The notes under the pieces were generated by a model. The model was given only the letters and a program-made list of their open reading frames with translations, had not been told where the DNA came from and made no database searches. A stretch of 64,000 nt of DNA from Cupriavidus sp. D384 (GTDB lineage: Bacteria > Pseudomonadota > Gammaproteobacteria > Burkholderiales > Burkholderiaceae): the NCBI RefSeq assembly GCF_001652915.1, contig NZ_BBQI01000045.1, forward strand, positions 1 through 64,000, given 5' to 3'. The number at the start of each line of letters is the position of its first letter. Position 1 is the stretch's first letter. A program made the position numbers and the translations under genes. Below are positions 42,213 through 50,649 of this stretch, in pieces.

Positions 42213-42506
42213 GTCTGTACCCTCATTGATTCGAACGATGGTCATCCGCGTGAACGCGCCGGATGCCGCCATTCCTTCCGCAATTTGCGTGCCACTGGCA
42301 TCGCTGCGTTGTTGACACGAGCCTCGTCCGCCCCCTTCAGTTCGATGAAGTTTGCGTGTTTGGCGCACCGGATTGGTTAGCGTTTCCGATGCGCCGGCAG
42401 GCTGGTGTTGTCTCCTGGTGCCAGGGCACTATTGGTGTGCCCGGCGCGCTCTCTGGATGGCTTGTTCTTTTTCTCGCCACAGGCCTTCTGGCCCGTGGTT
42501 TCGGCT

Positions 42507-43772
42507 TCAGCCGACCAGCGCGCTGGACAGCACGGCCAGCGCCGCATCGAACTGCGCCTGCGGAATCGTCAGCGGATACAGGAAGCGGATCACGTTGCCG
42601 TAGGTGCCGCACGTCAGCAGGATCAGGCCCGCCTCCATCGCGCGCATCTGCACGCGCCTGGCATGCTCGGCGCTCGGTGCGCCGGTGGCGGGGTCGACAA
42701 ACTCGGCAGCAATCATCGAACCAAGGCCACGCACCTCGGCCATCGCCGGGCACTGCGCACGCAGCGCTTCAAGGTGCGCCTGCAGCTGCGCACCCAGTTG
42801 CGCGGCGCGCTCGCACAACTGCTCTTGTTCGATGGTGTCGATCACTGCATGGGCAGCGGCCACGGCCAGCGGATTGCCTGCGTACGTGCCACCGAGCCCG
42901 CCCGGCAGCGGTGCGTCCATGATCTCCGCGCGGCCGCACACGGCGGACAGCGGCATGCCGCCAGCCAGGCTCTTGGCCATCGTGATCAGGTCGGGCTGTA
43001 CGTCGTGGTGCGACATGGCAAACAGCTTGCCGGTACGGCCGAAGCCCGTCTGCACTTCGTCTGCAATCATCACGATGCCGTGGCGGTCGCAGACCGCGCG
43101 CAGGCCGCGCATGAAATCGGCAGGCGCCGGCTGGAAGCCGCCCTCGCCCTGCACCGGCTCCACGATGATGGCGGCCACGCGTTGCGGATCGATATCGGTC
43201 TTGAACAACATTTCCAGCGCCTGCAGCGCCTGTTCCGTGCTCACGCCATTCAGCGCGCCCGGGAACGGCGCGTGATAGATATCCGACGGGAACGGCCCGA
43301 AGCCCACCTTGTACGGCACCACCTTGCCGGTCAGCGCCATGCCCAGCAGCGTGCGGCCGTGGAAGCCCCCTGCAAATGCGATGACGCCGGGCCGGCCCGT
43401 ATGGGCACGTGCGATCTTGATGGCGTTTTCCACGGCTTCCGCACCGGTGGTGAACAGCGCGGTCTTGTTGAGCCCGGTGATCGGCGCCAGCGCGTTGATG
43501 CGCTCGGCCAGCGACACATAGCTCAGGTACGGCACCACCTGGTACGCGGTATGGGTGAAACGTTCCAGCTGGGCGGCCACCGCCTGCATCACGCGGGGAT
43601 GCCGGTGCCCGGTGTTCAGCACGGCAATGCCGGCCGCGAAGTCCGTGTAGGCGCGGCCCTCGACGTCCCACAGCGTCGCGTTCTCGGCGCGCTCGGCGTA
43701 GAAGTCGCACATCACGCCCACGCCACGGGGCGTGGCAAGGCTGCGGCGTTGATTCAGTTCGATGTTTTTCAT
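42507..43772 (-). CDS. gabT: 4-aminobutyrate aminotransferase (class III PLP enzyme)
   Basis: 421 residues. The opening MKNIELNQRRSLATPRGVGVMCDFYAERAENATLWDVEGRAYTDFAAGIAVLNTGHRHP is GabT-like. Other class III motifs are FTTGAEAVENAIKIARAHTGR, AFAGGFHGRT, EPVQGEGGFQPAP, IADEVQTGFGRTGKLFAMSHHDVQPDLITMAKSLAGGMPLSAV (PLP Lys in MAKS) and GGTYAGNPLAVAAA. It transfers the amino group of GABA to 2-oxoglutarate, giving succinate semialdehyde. ATG 43772 matches family starts. No succinate-semialdehyde dehydrogenase gene is adjacent. It is divergent from a MocR/GabR-type gene that should control it. Confidence 0.94.
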   Translation of the reverse strand: MKNIELNQRRSLATPRGVGVMCDFYAERAENATLWDVEGRAYTDFAAGIAVLNTGHRHPRVMQAVAAQLERFTHTAYQVVPYLSYVSLAERINALAPITGLNKTALFTTGAEAVENAIKIARAHTGRPGVIAFAGGFHGRTLLGMALTGKVVPYKVGFGPFPSDIYHAPFPGALNGVSTEQALQALEMLFKTDIDPQRVAAIIVEPVQGEGGFQPAPADFMRGLRAVCDRHGIVMIADEVQTGFGRTGKLFAMSHHDVQPDLITMAKSLAGGMPLSAVCGRAEIMDAPLPGGLGGTYAGNPLAVAAAHAVIDTIEQEQLCERAAQLGAQLQAHLEALRAQCPAMAEVRGLGSMIAAEFVDPATGAPSAEHARRVQMRAMEAGLILLTCGTYGNVIRFLYPLTIPQAQFDAALAVLSSALVG

Positions 43773-43855
43773 GGTCGGAAAGCGAAGGGGGGCAGGTCGG
43801 CACCGGCAGTGGCCGCACCGGGGTTCAGCCGGCACTGCGCAGCGATTCCGCACAT

Positions 43856-43917
43856 TTCAATCACATTTGGCCCTACAATCCAGCGCCACTTTCATAAATT
43901 CAATGGTGCCAATTGAA
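43856..43917. promoter_or_regulatory. Candidate MocR/GabR operator between gabT and its regulator
   Basis: TTCAAT occurs in direct repeat at 43856-43861 and 43899-43904, 43 bp apart, about four helical turns. The second copy also forms a dyad with ATTGAA at 43912-43917, overlapping the regulator's TTG start. MocR/GabR proteins bind such spaced direct repeats, and overlap with the start would allow autorepression. Confidence 0.5.
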
Positions 43918-45424
43918 ATCGATCTGCGGTGACCTGCTGCTCCAGCGTCTGGGGTCCGACGGCCTTGCGGCGTTTGGCAAGCCGCTGAACCGGGGGCTTT
44001 ACGAGTGCATTCGCGGGGCCATTCTCGACGGCACTTTGGCACCGGCCACCCGACTGCCCCCGCAGCGCGACCTGGCGGCGGAACTGGGCCTGTCGCGCAA
44101 TACGGTGATGTTCGCGTACGAGCAGTTACTGGCCGAGGGCTATCTGCGCGCCCGCACTGGCAGCGGCACGTTTGTGGCCGATACGGCGCCCGAAAGCTAC
44201 CTCGACGCGACCGCCGCCACGGTGGCGGAGGCCGGCCCGCGCGAGATGCCGGGGCTGTCTGCACGAGGCCGCCGGTTGATCGAAAACGCCTCGGCATCGC
44301 CCACGCAGTGGGGTGCCTTCATGCCGGGCGTGCCGGATCTGCGCCGGTTTCCACATCGGCGCTACTCCCAGATTTCGGCGCGCCTGTGGCGCAATCCCCA
44401 GCCGGAATGGCTCAGCTACAGCCATGGCGGCGGTTTGCCGGCGTTGCGCGAAGCCGTGGCAACGCACTTGCGCGTAGCGCGCTCGGTACGTTGCGACGCC
44501 GGTCAGGTGCTGATTACCGAGGGCATCCATCAGGCCATCGACCTGGTGGTTCGCCTGCTGGGCTCGCCCGGTGACCAGGCGTGGGTGGAAGAGCCCGGCT
44601 ACTGGGGCATCCGCAGCGTGCTGCAGGTGGGCGATATCGGCATGGTGCCAATGCCCGTGGACGGCGACGGGCTGACGCTGCCCGACACCGATGCGATTGG
44701 CGACGCTCCCCCGCCGCGCTTTGTCTTCGTGACACCCTCGCACCAGTATCCGATGGGCGCGGTCATGAGCCTGAAGCGCCGTCGCGCGCTGCTGGAGTTC
44801 GCGCGGCAGCACGGCAGCTGGATCGTCGAGGACGACTACGACAGCGAGTTCCGCTTCTCCGGGCAGCCCATCCCGTCGCTGCAGGGGATGGAGCCCGATG
44901 CCCCGGTGATCTACATCGGCACGTTCAGCAAGACGCTGTATCCGGGGCTGCGCATGGGTTACCTGGTCCTGCCCCGCGCCCTGGCCGCGTCGTTCCAGAC
45001 CGCGCACGCCGACCTGTATCGTGCCGGCCACCTGATGACGCAGGCGACGGTGGCCGAGTTCATGCAGGCCGGCGACTATGCCGCGCATATCCGGCGCATG
45101 CGCCCGCTCTATGCCCGGCGCCGCGCGATGCTGGCCGACCTGATCGAGCGTTACCTGGGCCCCGCCGCCCTGAACCGCCTGGGCAGCAATGCGGGCCTTC
45201 ATCTGATATTGCGGCTGCCCGACGACGCGGATGACGTTGCCATCGCAGCCACGGCACGCGAGCGGGGCATCATCGTTCGCCCGCTGTCGCGCTATTACCT
45301 GGGGCAATCCGTCCAGAAGGGCCTGCTGCTGGGCTACGCCTGCGTGCCCGAGGAACATATCGGCCCGGCCTTCGATGTGCTGCTGGGCTGTCTGCCAGGC
45401 CGCAACCGGCTGACGGGCATTTAA
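43913..45424 (+). CDS. MocR/GabR-type regulator (GntR HTH + aminotransferase-fold domain)
   Basis: 503 residues. An N-terminal GntR winged helix (LNRGLYECIRGAILDGTLAPATRLPPQRDLAAELGLSRNTVMFAYEQLLAEGYLRARTGSGTFV) is joined to a fold-type-I aminotransferase-like domain: SYSHGGGLPALREAVATHLRVAR, VEEPGYWGIRSVLQ, FVTPSHQYPMGAVMSLKRR, IVEDDYDSEFRF and PLP Lys in YIGTFSKTLYPGLRMGYLVLP. GabR senses PLP plus GABA. TTG 43913 is the likely start, because family proteins begin about 10 residues before GDLLLQRL and no suitable ATG exists. TTG may keep expression low. It is divergent from gabT. Confidence 0.94.
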   Translation: MKSICGDLLLQRLGSDGLAAFGKPLNRGLYECIRGAILDGTLAPATRLPPQRDLAAELGLSRNTVMFAYEQLLAEGYLRARTGSGTFVADTAPESYLDATAATVAEAGPREMPGLSARGRRLIENASASPTQWGAFMPGVPDLRRFPHRRYSQISARLWRNPQPEWLSYSHGGGLPALREAVATHLRVARSVRCDAGQVLITEGIHQAIDLVVRLLGSPGDQAWVEEPGYWGIRSVLQVGDIGMVPMPVDGDGLTLPDTDAIGDAPPPRFVFVTPSHQYPMGAVMSLKRRRALLEFARQHGSWIVEDDYDSEFRFSGQPIPSLQGMEPDAPVIYIGTFSKTLYPGLRMGYLVLPRALAASFQTAHADLYRAGHLMTQATVAEFMQAGDYAAHIRRMRPLYARRRAMLADLIERYLGPAALNRLGSNAGLHLILRLPDDADDVAIAATARERGIIVRPLSRYYLGQSVQKGLLLGYACVPEEHIGPAFDVLLGCLPGRNRLTGI

Positions 45425-45526
45425 GCCGGCCAGCGGCCACGGCAATTACCTACAATCCATTGGCAATACTGTGGCGGATGCCGTCCGCCCGCCGGACACA
45501 AGCGGACTACCCTGGGGAGCAGAGCG

Positions 45527-46546
45527 ATGGGGCTGATCGGATGGATGCGCGAGCGAGCCACGCACGCGGACGAACACGACAGGCACGCATTGGCGGAACT
45601 CGCCGAGCGCGTCACCCGGCTCAATCCCCGGCTGCGGCTGATATCGCACTATGAGCGCCAGTTGCGACCGGCCCTGGCCCAGGCCCTGACGCACGTGCGC
45701 ACGCTGGTCCACGACGTGCCCGCCGCGCGCGACGCCAGCGACCACGCATGGGGCATCGATCCCTATATCCACGCGTTTTTCGGCACCCCGCACGACGTGG
45801 CACTGACCTTCAGCCGATCCCCCGAACTGCGCGACTACTTTGCCGCATCGCCCGCCACGCAGACGGCCACCGCCGTGCTCGGCATGACCATGACCGAGCG
45901 GCGCACACTGGGGGTGGCGCTGGAAGGCGATGTGATGCGGTCCGATGTGCCCCAGACCAATATCAGCTTCGGCGAGCACCGCGTGACGATCATCGCCGAT
46001 TCGGATGCCACGCTGCGCGACGAGATCGTGCGCCGGATGTTCGATCAGCTGGCGCTGGAGTCACTGGCCCGCTTTACGGCAGGCAAGTCGCGCCGCGACG
46101 AACTGGACCGCGAGCAGGCCCTGCTGGTGACTCGGCTGCGACTGTTCGAACGCCAGGGCACAGGGATGCGGTCAGTGGTGGGGGGCGATGCGCCGGTCAG
46201 CGCGGCCGAGGCCACGTCACTGCGCGAGCAAATTGCCAGCAACGAACAGGCACTCGCCCAGCTGCCTGCTGCGGCGGGCACCCTGGAACGGCAGCTCGAA
46301 TGCCTGACCGAAACGCTTGCGGACGCGCCTGCCCGATTTTCGATCGCACACCGCCCGCTGCGCCTGAGCGCCACGAATGTGCTCCTGGAGCCGGACAGCA
46401 CGACGCCCGCCAGCGACATCGAACTGCTGACGGCCCATGTGCCGGGCGATCCGCCGCTGGTGCGCGCGTTCACGCTGGTCAACTTCGCACGTGGCGACAT
46501 GGTGTCGCAGCGCGCCCTGCTGGACGAAGCCGAACGCTATCTCTGA
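45527..46546 (+). CDS. Conserved-looking protein of unknown function with coiled-coil region
   Basis: 339 residues, no signal peptide or membrane segment. The N-terminal half is helical and basic (ERVTRLNPRLRLISHYERQLRPALAQALTHVRTLV). A central mixed part follows (AFFGTPHDVALTFSRSPELRDYF, TQTATAVLGMTMTERRTLGVALEGD, VPQTNISFGEHRVTIIADSDATLRDEIVRRMFDQLALESL). A likely coiled coil runs through about 195-265 (SRRDELDREQALLVTRLRLFERQ...SLREQIASNEQALAQLPAAAGTLERQLECL). A GGGGAG ribosome-binding site precedes the ATG. No family was recognised. It is co-directional with the MocR gene and converges on the antiporter gene, 21 bp away. Confidence 0.75.
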   Translation: MGLIGWMRERATHADEHDRHALAELAERVTRLNPRLRLISHYERQLRPALAQALTHVRTLVHDVPAARDASDHAWGIDPYIHAFFGTPHDVALTFSRSPELRDYFAASPATQTATAVLGMTMTERRTLGVALEGDVMRSDVPQTNISFGEHRVTIIADSDATLRDEIVRRMFDQLALESLARFTAGKSRRDELDREQALLVTRLRLFERQGTGMRSVVGGDAPVSAAEATSLREQIASNEQALAQLPAAAGTLERQLECLTETLADAPARFSIAHRPLRLSATNVLLEPDSTTPASDIELLTAHVPGDPPLVRAFTLVNFARGDMVSQRALLDEAERYL

Positions 46547-46567
46547 AGGCCCGGCATCCAACAGCCG

Positions 46568-48301
46568 CTACAGGGCCACCGGGCTGGCGCTGGCGCCGTT
46601 GACCGCCTCCGGCACGAAGCGCCCCAGCACGTGGCCGGACATGCCCTTGGCAAGCTCCTCTTCGCCATAGAACACGGTGCCCAGCCCTTCCTTGCGCAGC
46701 AGCTTCGATTCGTCCTCGCTATGGGTGCGCAGGACCACCTCGACATGCGGATTGAGCGTCCGGGCGGTCTCCACCATCTGCCGCACGTACAGCGGCTCGG
46801 GCACGGCCACAACCAGCATGGCGGCATGGGCGATATGCGCCTGGATCAGCACGGCCGGATCGGCCGCATTGCCGGACACCGCCGCAAAGCCGGCCTTGCG
46901 CAGTCCTTCCACCAGTTCGCGGTTCTCGTCGGCAATCACGAACGGAATGCCGCGCTCCTGCATCGCCTTGGCGATCCGGCGCCCCACGCGCCCGTAACCG
47001 ACCAGCACCACCTGGCCCTGCAGATATTTGCGCTCGGTGGTGACAGGCAATTCGGCATACGGATCGCCCCGCTGTTCGAGGTTGCGGGCAATCGCCGAAC
47101 GCGCCAGGATCCAGCGCCGCACCGGCTCCAGCGCGGCAAACAGCAATGGATTCAGGGCAATGGAGATCAGCGCGCCGGCCAGGATCAGGCTCATGCCCTC
47201 TGCCGGCAACAGGCCGAGCGTCACACCGAGCCCGGCCAGGATGAACGAGAACTCGCCAATCTGCGCCAGGCTGGCCGACACCGTCAGCGCCGTATTGAGC
47301 GGGTAGCGGAACGCCAGCACCAGCGCGAACGCGGCCAGCGACTTGCCCACCACGATCACGGCCACCACCGCCAGCACGTGCAGCGGCTGCTCCACCAGGA
47401 TCTCCGGCTTGAACAGCATGCCGACGGAAACGAAGAACAGCACCGAGAACGCATCGCGCAGCGGCAGCGATTCCTCGGCTGCCCGATGACTGAACTGCGA
47501 TTCGCGCATCACCATGCCGGCAAAGAAGGCGCCGAGCGCAAACGATACGCTGAAGATTTCGGCCGCACCGAAAGCAATGCCGATTGCCACCGCCACCACG
47601 GCCAGCGTGAACAGCTCGCGCGAGCCGGTCTTGGCGACCTGCCACAGCAGCCACGGCAGCACCCGCCGCCCCGCAATCAACATCAGCGCGATAAAGGCCA
47701 CCACCTGCAGCAGCGTCTGGAACACCGTCATGCCGATCGACTGCGACGCCTGTGCTTCCGCATTCACGGTCCCGCCCAGCAGCCCGGCCAGCGGCGGCAG
47801 CAGCACGAGCACCAGCACCGTCGCCAGATCCTCCACCACCAGCCAGCCCACCGCGATACGGCCATTCATGGTTTCGAGCACGCCACGGCTTTCCAGCGCC
47901 TTCAGCAGCACCACCGTACTGGCGCAGGACAGCGACAGCCCGAAGATCAGCCCGGTGCCCCAGTGCCAGCCCCAGCCCCAGCCGATGGCCATGCCCAGCA
48001 GCGTGGCGATCCCCATCTGCACCACCGCGCCGGGTATGGCGATGCGCTTGACGGCCAGCAGATCGCTCAACGAGAAATGCAGCCCCACGCCAAACATCAG
48101 CAGCATCACGCCGATCTCTGAAAGCTGGGCCGCCAGATGGACGTCCGCGACAAAGCCGGGCGTGCCGGGACCAATGATGATGCCCGACACGAGGTAGCCG
48201 ACCAGCGCCGGTATCTTCATGCGCTCCGCGAGGAATCCGAGCACAAGCGCGATACCAAAGCCTGCGGCAAGCGTGGTGATGAGGGTCAGGTTGTGATCCA
48301 T
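46568..48301 (-). CDS. Kef/YbaL-type monovalent cation:proton antiporter with RCK domain
   Basis: 577 residues. The CPA2 antiporter domain (about 1-380, roughly 12 membrane segments) opens LGFLAERMKIPALVGYLVSGIIIGPGTPGFVAD. It has VGLHFSLSDLLAVKRIAIPGAVVQM, SCASTVVLLKALESRG and GRIAVGWLVVEDLATVLVLVLLPPLAG (the acidic ion-site region). The RCK/TrkA-N domain follows (VVLVGYGRVGRRIAKAMQERGIPFVIADENRELVEGLRKAGFAAVSGNAADPAVLIQAHIAHAAMLVVAVPEPLYVRQMVETARTLNP). The length fits YbaL/KefB relatives that expel K+ or Na+ in exchange for H+. No ancillary KefF/G gene is adjacent. ATG 48301 starts the first membrane helix. Confidence 0.93.
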   Translation of the reverse strand: MDHNLTLITTLAAGFGIALVLGFLAERMKIPALVGYLVSGIIIGPGTPGFVADVHLAAQLSEIGVMLLMFGVGLHFSLSDLLAVKRIAIPGAVVQMGIATLLGMAIGWGWGWHWGTGLIFGLSLSCASTVVLLKALESRGVLETMNGRIAVGWLVVEDLATVLVLVLLPPLAGLLGGTVNAEAQASQSIGMTVFQTLLQVVAFIALMLIAGRRVLPWLLWQVAKTGSRELFTLAVVAVAIGIAFGAAEIFSVSFALGAFFAGMVMRESQFSHRAAEESLPLRDAFSVLFFVSVGMLFKPEILVEQPLHVLAVVAVIVVGKSLAAFALVLAFRYPLNTALTVSASLAQIGEFSFILAGLGVTLGLLPAEGMSLILAGALISIALNPLLFAALEPVRRWILARSAIARNLEQRGDPYAELPVTTERKYLQGQVVLVGYGRVGRRIAKAMQERGIPFVIADENRELVEGLRKAGFAAVSGNAADPAVLIQAHIAHAAMLVVAVPEPLYVRQMVETARTLNPHVEVVLRTHSEDESKLLRKEGLGTVFYGEEELAKGMSGHVLGRFVPEAVNGASASPVAL

Positions 48302-48450
48302 GGGTCTGGGGCGTCTGGGAAGGTCGGCGGCAAAGGGGCGTCCACGAATTGTAACTGCCATGCCTGCATCGCATCGCGAACGTTTGCATGGCATGCGTGA
48401 CCCGCCCCTGGGCCACGGCAAGGCCGCCACGGGGCATTGGCGCGGTCGGG

Positions 48451-49263
48451 CTACCGGGCGCCAGGTTCGCCGTTCTCGATGATCGGCCGCAGCAACGTAA
48501 AGTCGTTGGGATAGAAAGGCGGCACCGACGAAGGGCTTTTCTTGCGCGCCACCTCCACAAACGGACGGTCAGCCTCGATATCAAGCATCAGGTCGAACCG
48601 TTTGACGCCGGCAGCCTTGGCGCGTTCCACATCGCGCTCACTCTTGGCGCGATAGGCGATGGTCCGCATCAGCAGGTCATAGAGCAGCCGGGGCCGGCGC
48701 TCGACCGCCAACTCTGCATCGTGGCGGCGGCTTGCCAGCACCGCCTGCCACAGCGCGGAGTCTTCCAGGCCGGCGGTGTGCTCCACCAGCGCAACCAGTT
48801 GCACCTTGCCGGTGCGCGGCGAATACTCGACACGCTGGGCATCCAGGAACGCGCGGATATCCGCCACTCGCTGGCCCAGCAGTTCCTCGGTCCGGGTCTT
48901 GGCCTTCTGGGGCTGGTCGATGTCGGTCCAGTGCGACGGGAAGGCGCCCATCTCGGTGAAGATCGCCGTCCAGTCGTCATACTCGGTCCAGGTCCAGTCG
49001 CGCCCCCTGAAATACCCCGAATACACCTGCTCGAAATAGCCCGCCATGTTCAGGCCGTCGGAGCCGCTGCGCTTGACGATGGCCAGAATTTCCGCGGCGT
49101 CGGCATCGGAGATGCCAACCACGCGCTCCATCACGCGATTGAATACGCGCTCATAGGAACTGGTTGTATCCTGAACATACGGTGCAGGCGGCGCAGCCGC
49201 CGGCGCCGGCCTGGCTTCGGCCGGGCCGCGTCGGGCCTTGCGAAAGAATTTGAATACTCCCAC
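48451..49263 (-). CDS. Unknown protein with possible GTG start
   Basis: About 270 residues from GTG 49263. An in-frame ATG at 49320 is an alternative that would overlap the divergent promoter. A basic N-terminus and Ala/Pro stretch (VFKFFRKARRGPAEARPAPAAAPPAP) precede a helical body with SYERVFNRVMERVVGISDADAAEILAIVKRSGSDGLNMAGYFEQVYSGYFRGRDWTWTEYDDWTAIFTEMGAFPSHWTDIDQ, then TRTEELLGQRVADIRAFLDAQRVEYSPRTGKVQLVALVEHTAG. No signal peptide. No family was recognised. It is divergent from the ClpP/LprI-like fusion gene, and the 81-bp gap between their starts is visibly A/T-richer than the surroundings. Confidence 0.75.
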   Translation of the reverse strand: MGVFKFFRKARRGPAEARPAPAAAPPAPYVQDTTSSYERVFNRVMERVVGISDADAAEILAIVKRSGSDGLNMAGYFEQVYSGYFRGRDWTWTEYDDWTAIFTEMGAFPSHWTDIDQPQKAKTRTEELLGQRVADIRAFLDAQRVEYSPRTGKVQLVALVEHTAGLEDSALWQAVLASRRHDAELAVERRPRLLYDLLMRTIAYRAKSERDVERAKAAGVKRFDLMLDIEADRPFVEVARKKSPSSVPPFYPNDFTLLRPIIENGEPGAR

Positions 49264-49344
49264 TTTTCTTATGTGTGCCACTGGCAACACTATATCGGTT
49301 GATCCGTGACATTTTTGCATATTTGCAAGAAAAGCGAGGCGGCG

Positions 49345-50256
49345 ATGCGATCTGTCGATGGTCGAGCCAGGCAGGCGGAGCTTTCGTTGTTCCAGCGCGC
49401 CTTGGCAGCACTGATGCTCGCCTGCGGGGGCCTGTACCCGGCCAGCGCGCCAGCCATGGCGTTCCGCATCTACCACCAGCCCGAGCTGAATCGCAGGATG
49501 GTGATTGGCGAGGGCCGCATCGAGGATGGTGACGCCGGCAAGTTCCAGGCGGTAGCCAGGATCGCCGACCGCGACGACGAAGGCCTGATCACGCTGATTC
49601 TGGACAGTCCCGGCGGCAACGTGGAGGCCGCCTTCCGGCTCGTCGACGCCATGGACAAGGTGCGCGTCTACACAGTGGTGCCGGACAGCGCCCGGTGCGC
49701 TTCGGCGTGTGCGTCCATTGTCTTTGCCTCCGGCGAACGCCGCAGCATCCTGGGGTCCGGACAGCTGGGGTTCCACAGCTGCTACAAGCGCCAGGGGGCC
49801 GCCCTGCTGTCGGATTCCCTGTGCAATGAAATCGTCGCGGCAAACGCCATGCAACGAGGCGTCACCCATGCCGCCATCAATCGCTTCGTGGCGGACCACG
49901 GCGCCCATGACATGGCCTGGGTGGGCCGCAACGCGGTGTGCCGGTCGCTGCAAGGGCTATGCAAGCCGGGGCGCATCGAAAGCAGGACAGACACCCACGC
50001 GGCGCTGACGCGCAGCTTCGACTGCAGCCGGCTCACGTCCATGGCGTCGCAACTGGTATGCGGCGATGCCGATCTGGCGCGCGCCGACAAGGAGCTTGCC
50101 GATCTGTATGGCCGCAAGCTTGCGTCCACCGCCAACAAGACGCGCATCAGGGACGACCAGCGCGCCTGGATGCGCGACGAACGCAACCGGTGCAGCGACA
50201 AGGCCTGCCTGCAGCGCGCCTATCGCAGCCGGATCGAGGCGCTGAAGCGGGCGTAA
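49345..50256 (+). CDS. Exported ClpP-like domain fused to an LprI-like domain
   Basis: 303 residues. The signal peptide (LSLFQRALAALMLACGGLYPASAPAMA) is followed by a ClpP/crotonase-fold domain of the COG3904 periplasmic type (about 40-190): LITLILDSPGGNVEAAFRLVDAMDKVRVYTVV, CASACASIVFASGERRSILGSGQLGFHSCYKR (oxyanion SPGGN and Ser/Cys-rich turn). From about 220 an LprI/DUF1311-like helical repeat follows (FDCSRLTSMASQLVCGDADLARADKELADLYGRKLA...RDDQRAWMRDERNRC.DKACLQRAYRSRIEAL), with its four-Cys pattern. LprI-like domains bind lysozyme in some bacteria. A periplasmic protease or chaperone with an inhibitor-like tail is one reading. ATG 49345 has GAGGCGG upstream. Confidence 0.85.
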   Translation: MRSVDGRARQAELSLFQRALAALMLACGGLYPASAPAMAFRIYHQPELNRRMVIGEGRIEDGDAGKFQAVARIADRDDEGLITLILDSPGGNVEAAFRLVDAMDKVRVYTVVPDSARCASACASIVFASGERRSILGSGQLGFHSCYKRQGAALLSDSLCNEIVAANAMQRGVTHAAINRFVADHGAHDMAWVGRNAVCRSLQGLCKPGRIESRTDTHAALTRSFDCSRLTSMASQLVCGDADLARADKELADLYGRKLASTANKTRIRDDQRAWMRDERNRCSDKACLQRAYRSRIEALKRA

Positions 50257-50277
50257 GCGCCGCGCAATCGGCCGCAG

Positions 50278-50298
50278 GCGGGCGGGCGATCCGCCCGC
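50278..50298. terminator. G+C-rich stem-loop between convergent genes
   Basis: GCGGGCGG (50278-50285) pairs with CCGCCCGC (50291-50298) around GCGAT, between stops at 50256 and 50317. There is no T-run, so any termination would be factor-assisted or weak. Confidence 0.4.
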
Positions 50299-50316
50299 GC
50301 CGCAGTCAGGGTCCGC

Positions 50317-50607
50317 CTAGTACTTGATATCGCGCGCAGCCTCCCGGCCGCCCTGCTTGGTCTGCCGCTTGTCCTGCCGGCATGCCGAATTGCTCTTCTG
50401 GTCAGCGGCGCGGCAGTCCTGCTTGGTCTCGCGCGCACCCTGGCGCGTGTCCTGGCGCACGTCGCGGCCCTGTCGGCGTTGCTGGGCCTGCTCGGTGCCC
50501 CACGCCGGGGCCGTGGGCAGCGCAACCAGCAGCGCCAGCCCTGCCAGCACGCACGCCCTGGCACGACGGCTTGTCCGGGCTTTTCCCTCGAATCTTGCTT
50601 TCAGCAT
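50317..50607 (-). CDS. Small basic exported protein, PsiF-like composition
   Basis: 96 residues. The signal peptide (ACVLAGLALLVALPTAPAWG) precedes a mature part of about 58 residues that is rich in Arg, Gln, Lys and Asp and irregularly repetitive (QRRQGRDVRQDTRQGARETKQD, ADQKSNSACRQDKRQTKQGGREAARDIKY), with two Cys spaced ten apart. ATG 50607 is preferred over the preceding GTG 50610, given GAGG upstream. It resembles PsiF-type small periplasmic proteins in composition only. Function is unknown; it converges on the ClpP/LprI fusion gene. Confidence 0.7.
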   Translation of the reverse strand: MLKARFEGKARTSRRARACVLAGLALLVALPTAPAWGTEQAQQRRQGRDVRQDTRQGARETKQDCRAADQKSNSACRQDKRQTKQGGREAARDIKY

Positions 50608-50649
50608 CACTGTTGCCTCGTCGGAAGTGAAAAATCGAAGCCCTGGCGG

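Noticed and set aside
42424-42442. GGGCAC/GTGCCC hairpin as a gabT terminator
   Set aside because: No T-run follows on the minus strand; short arms are common in this G+C range.
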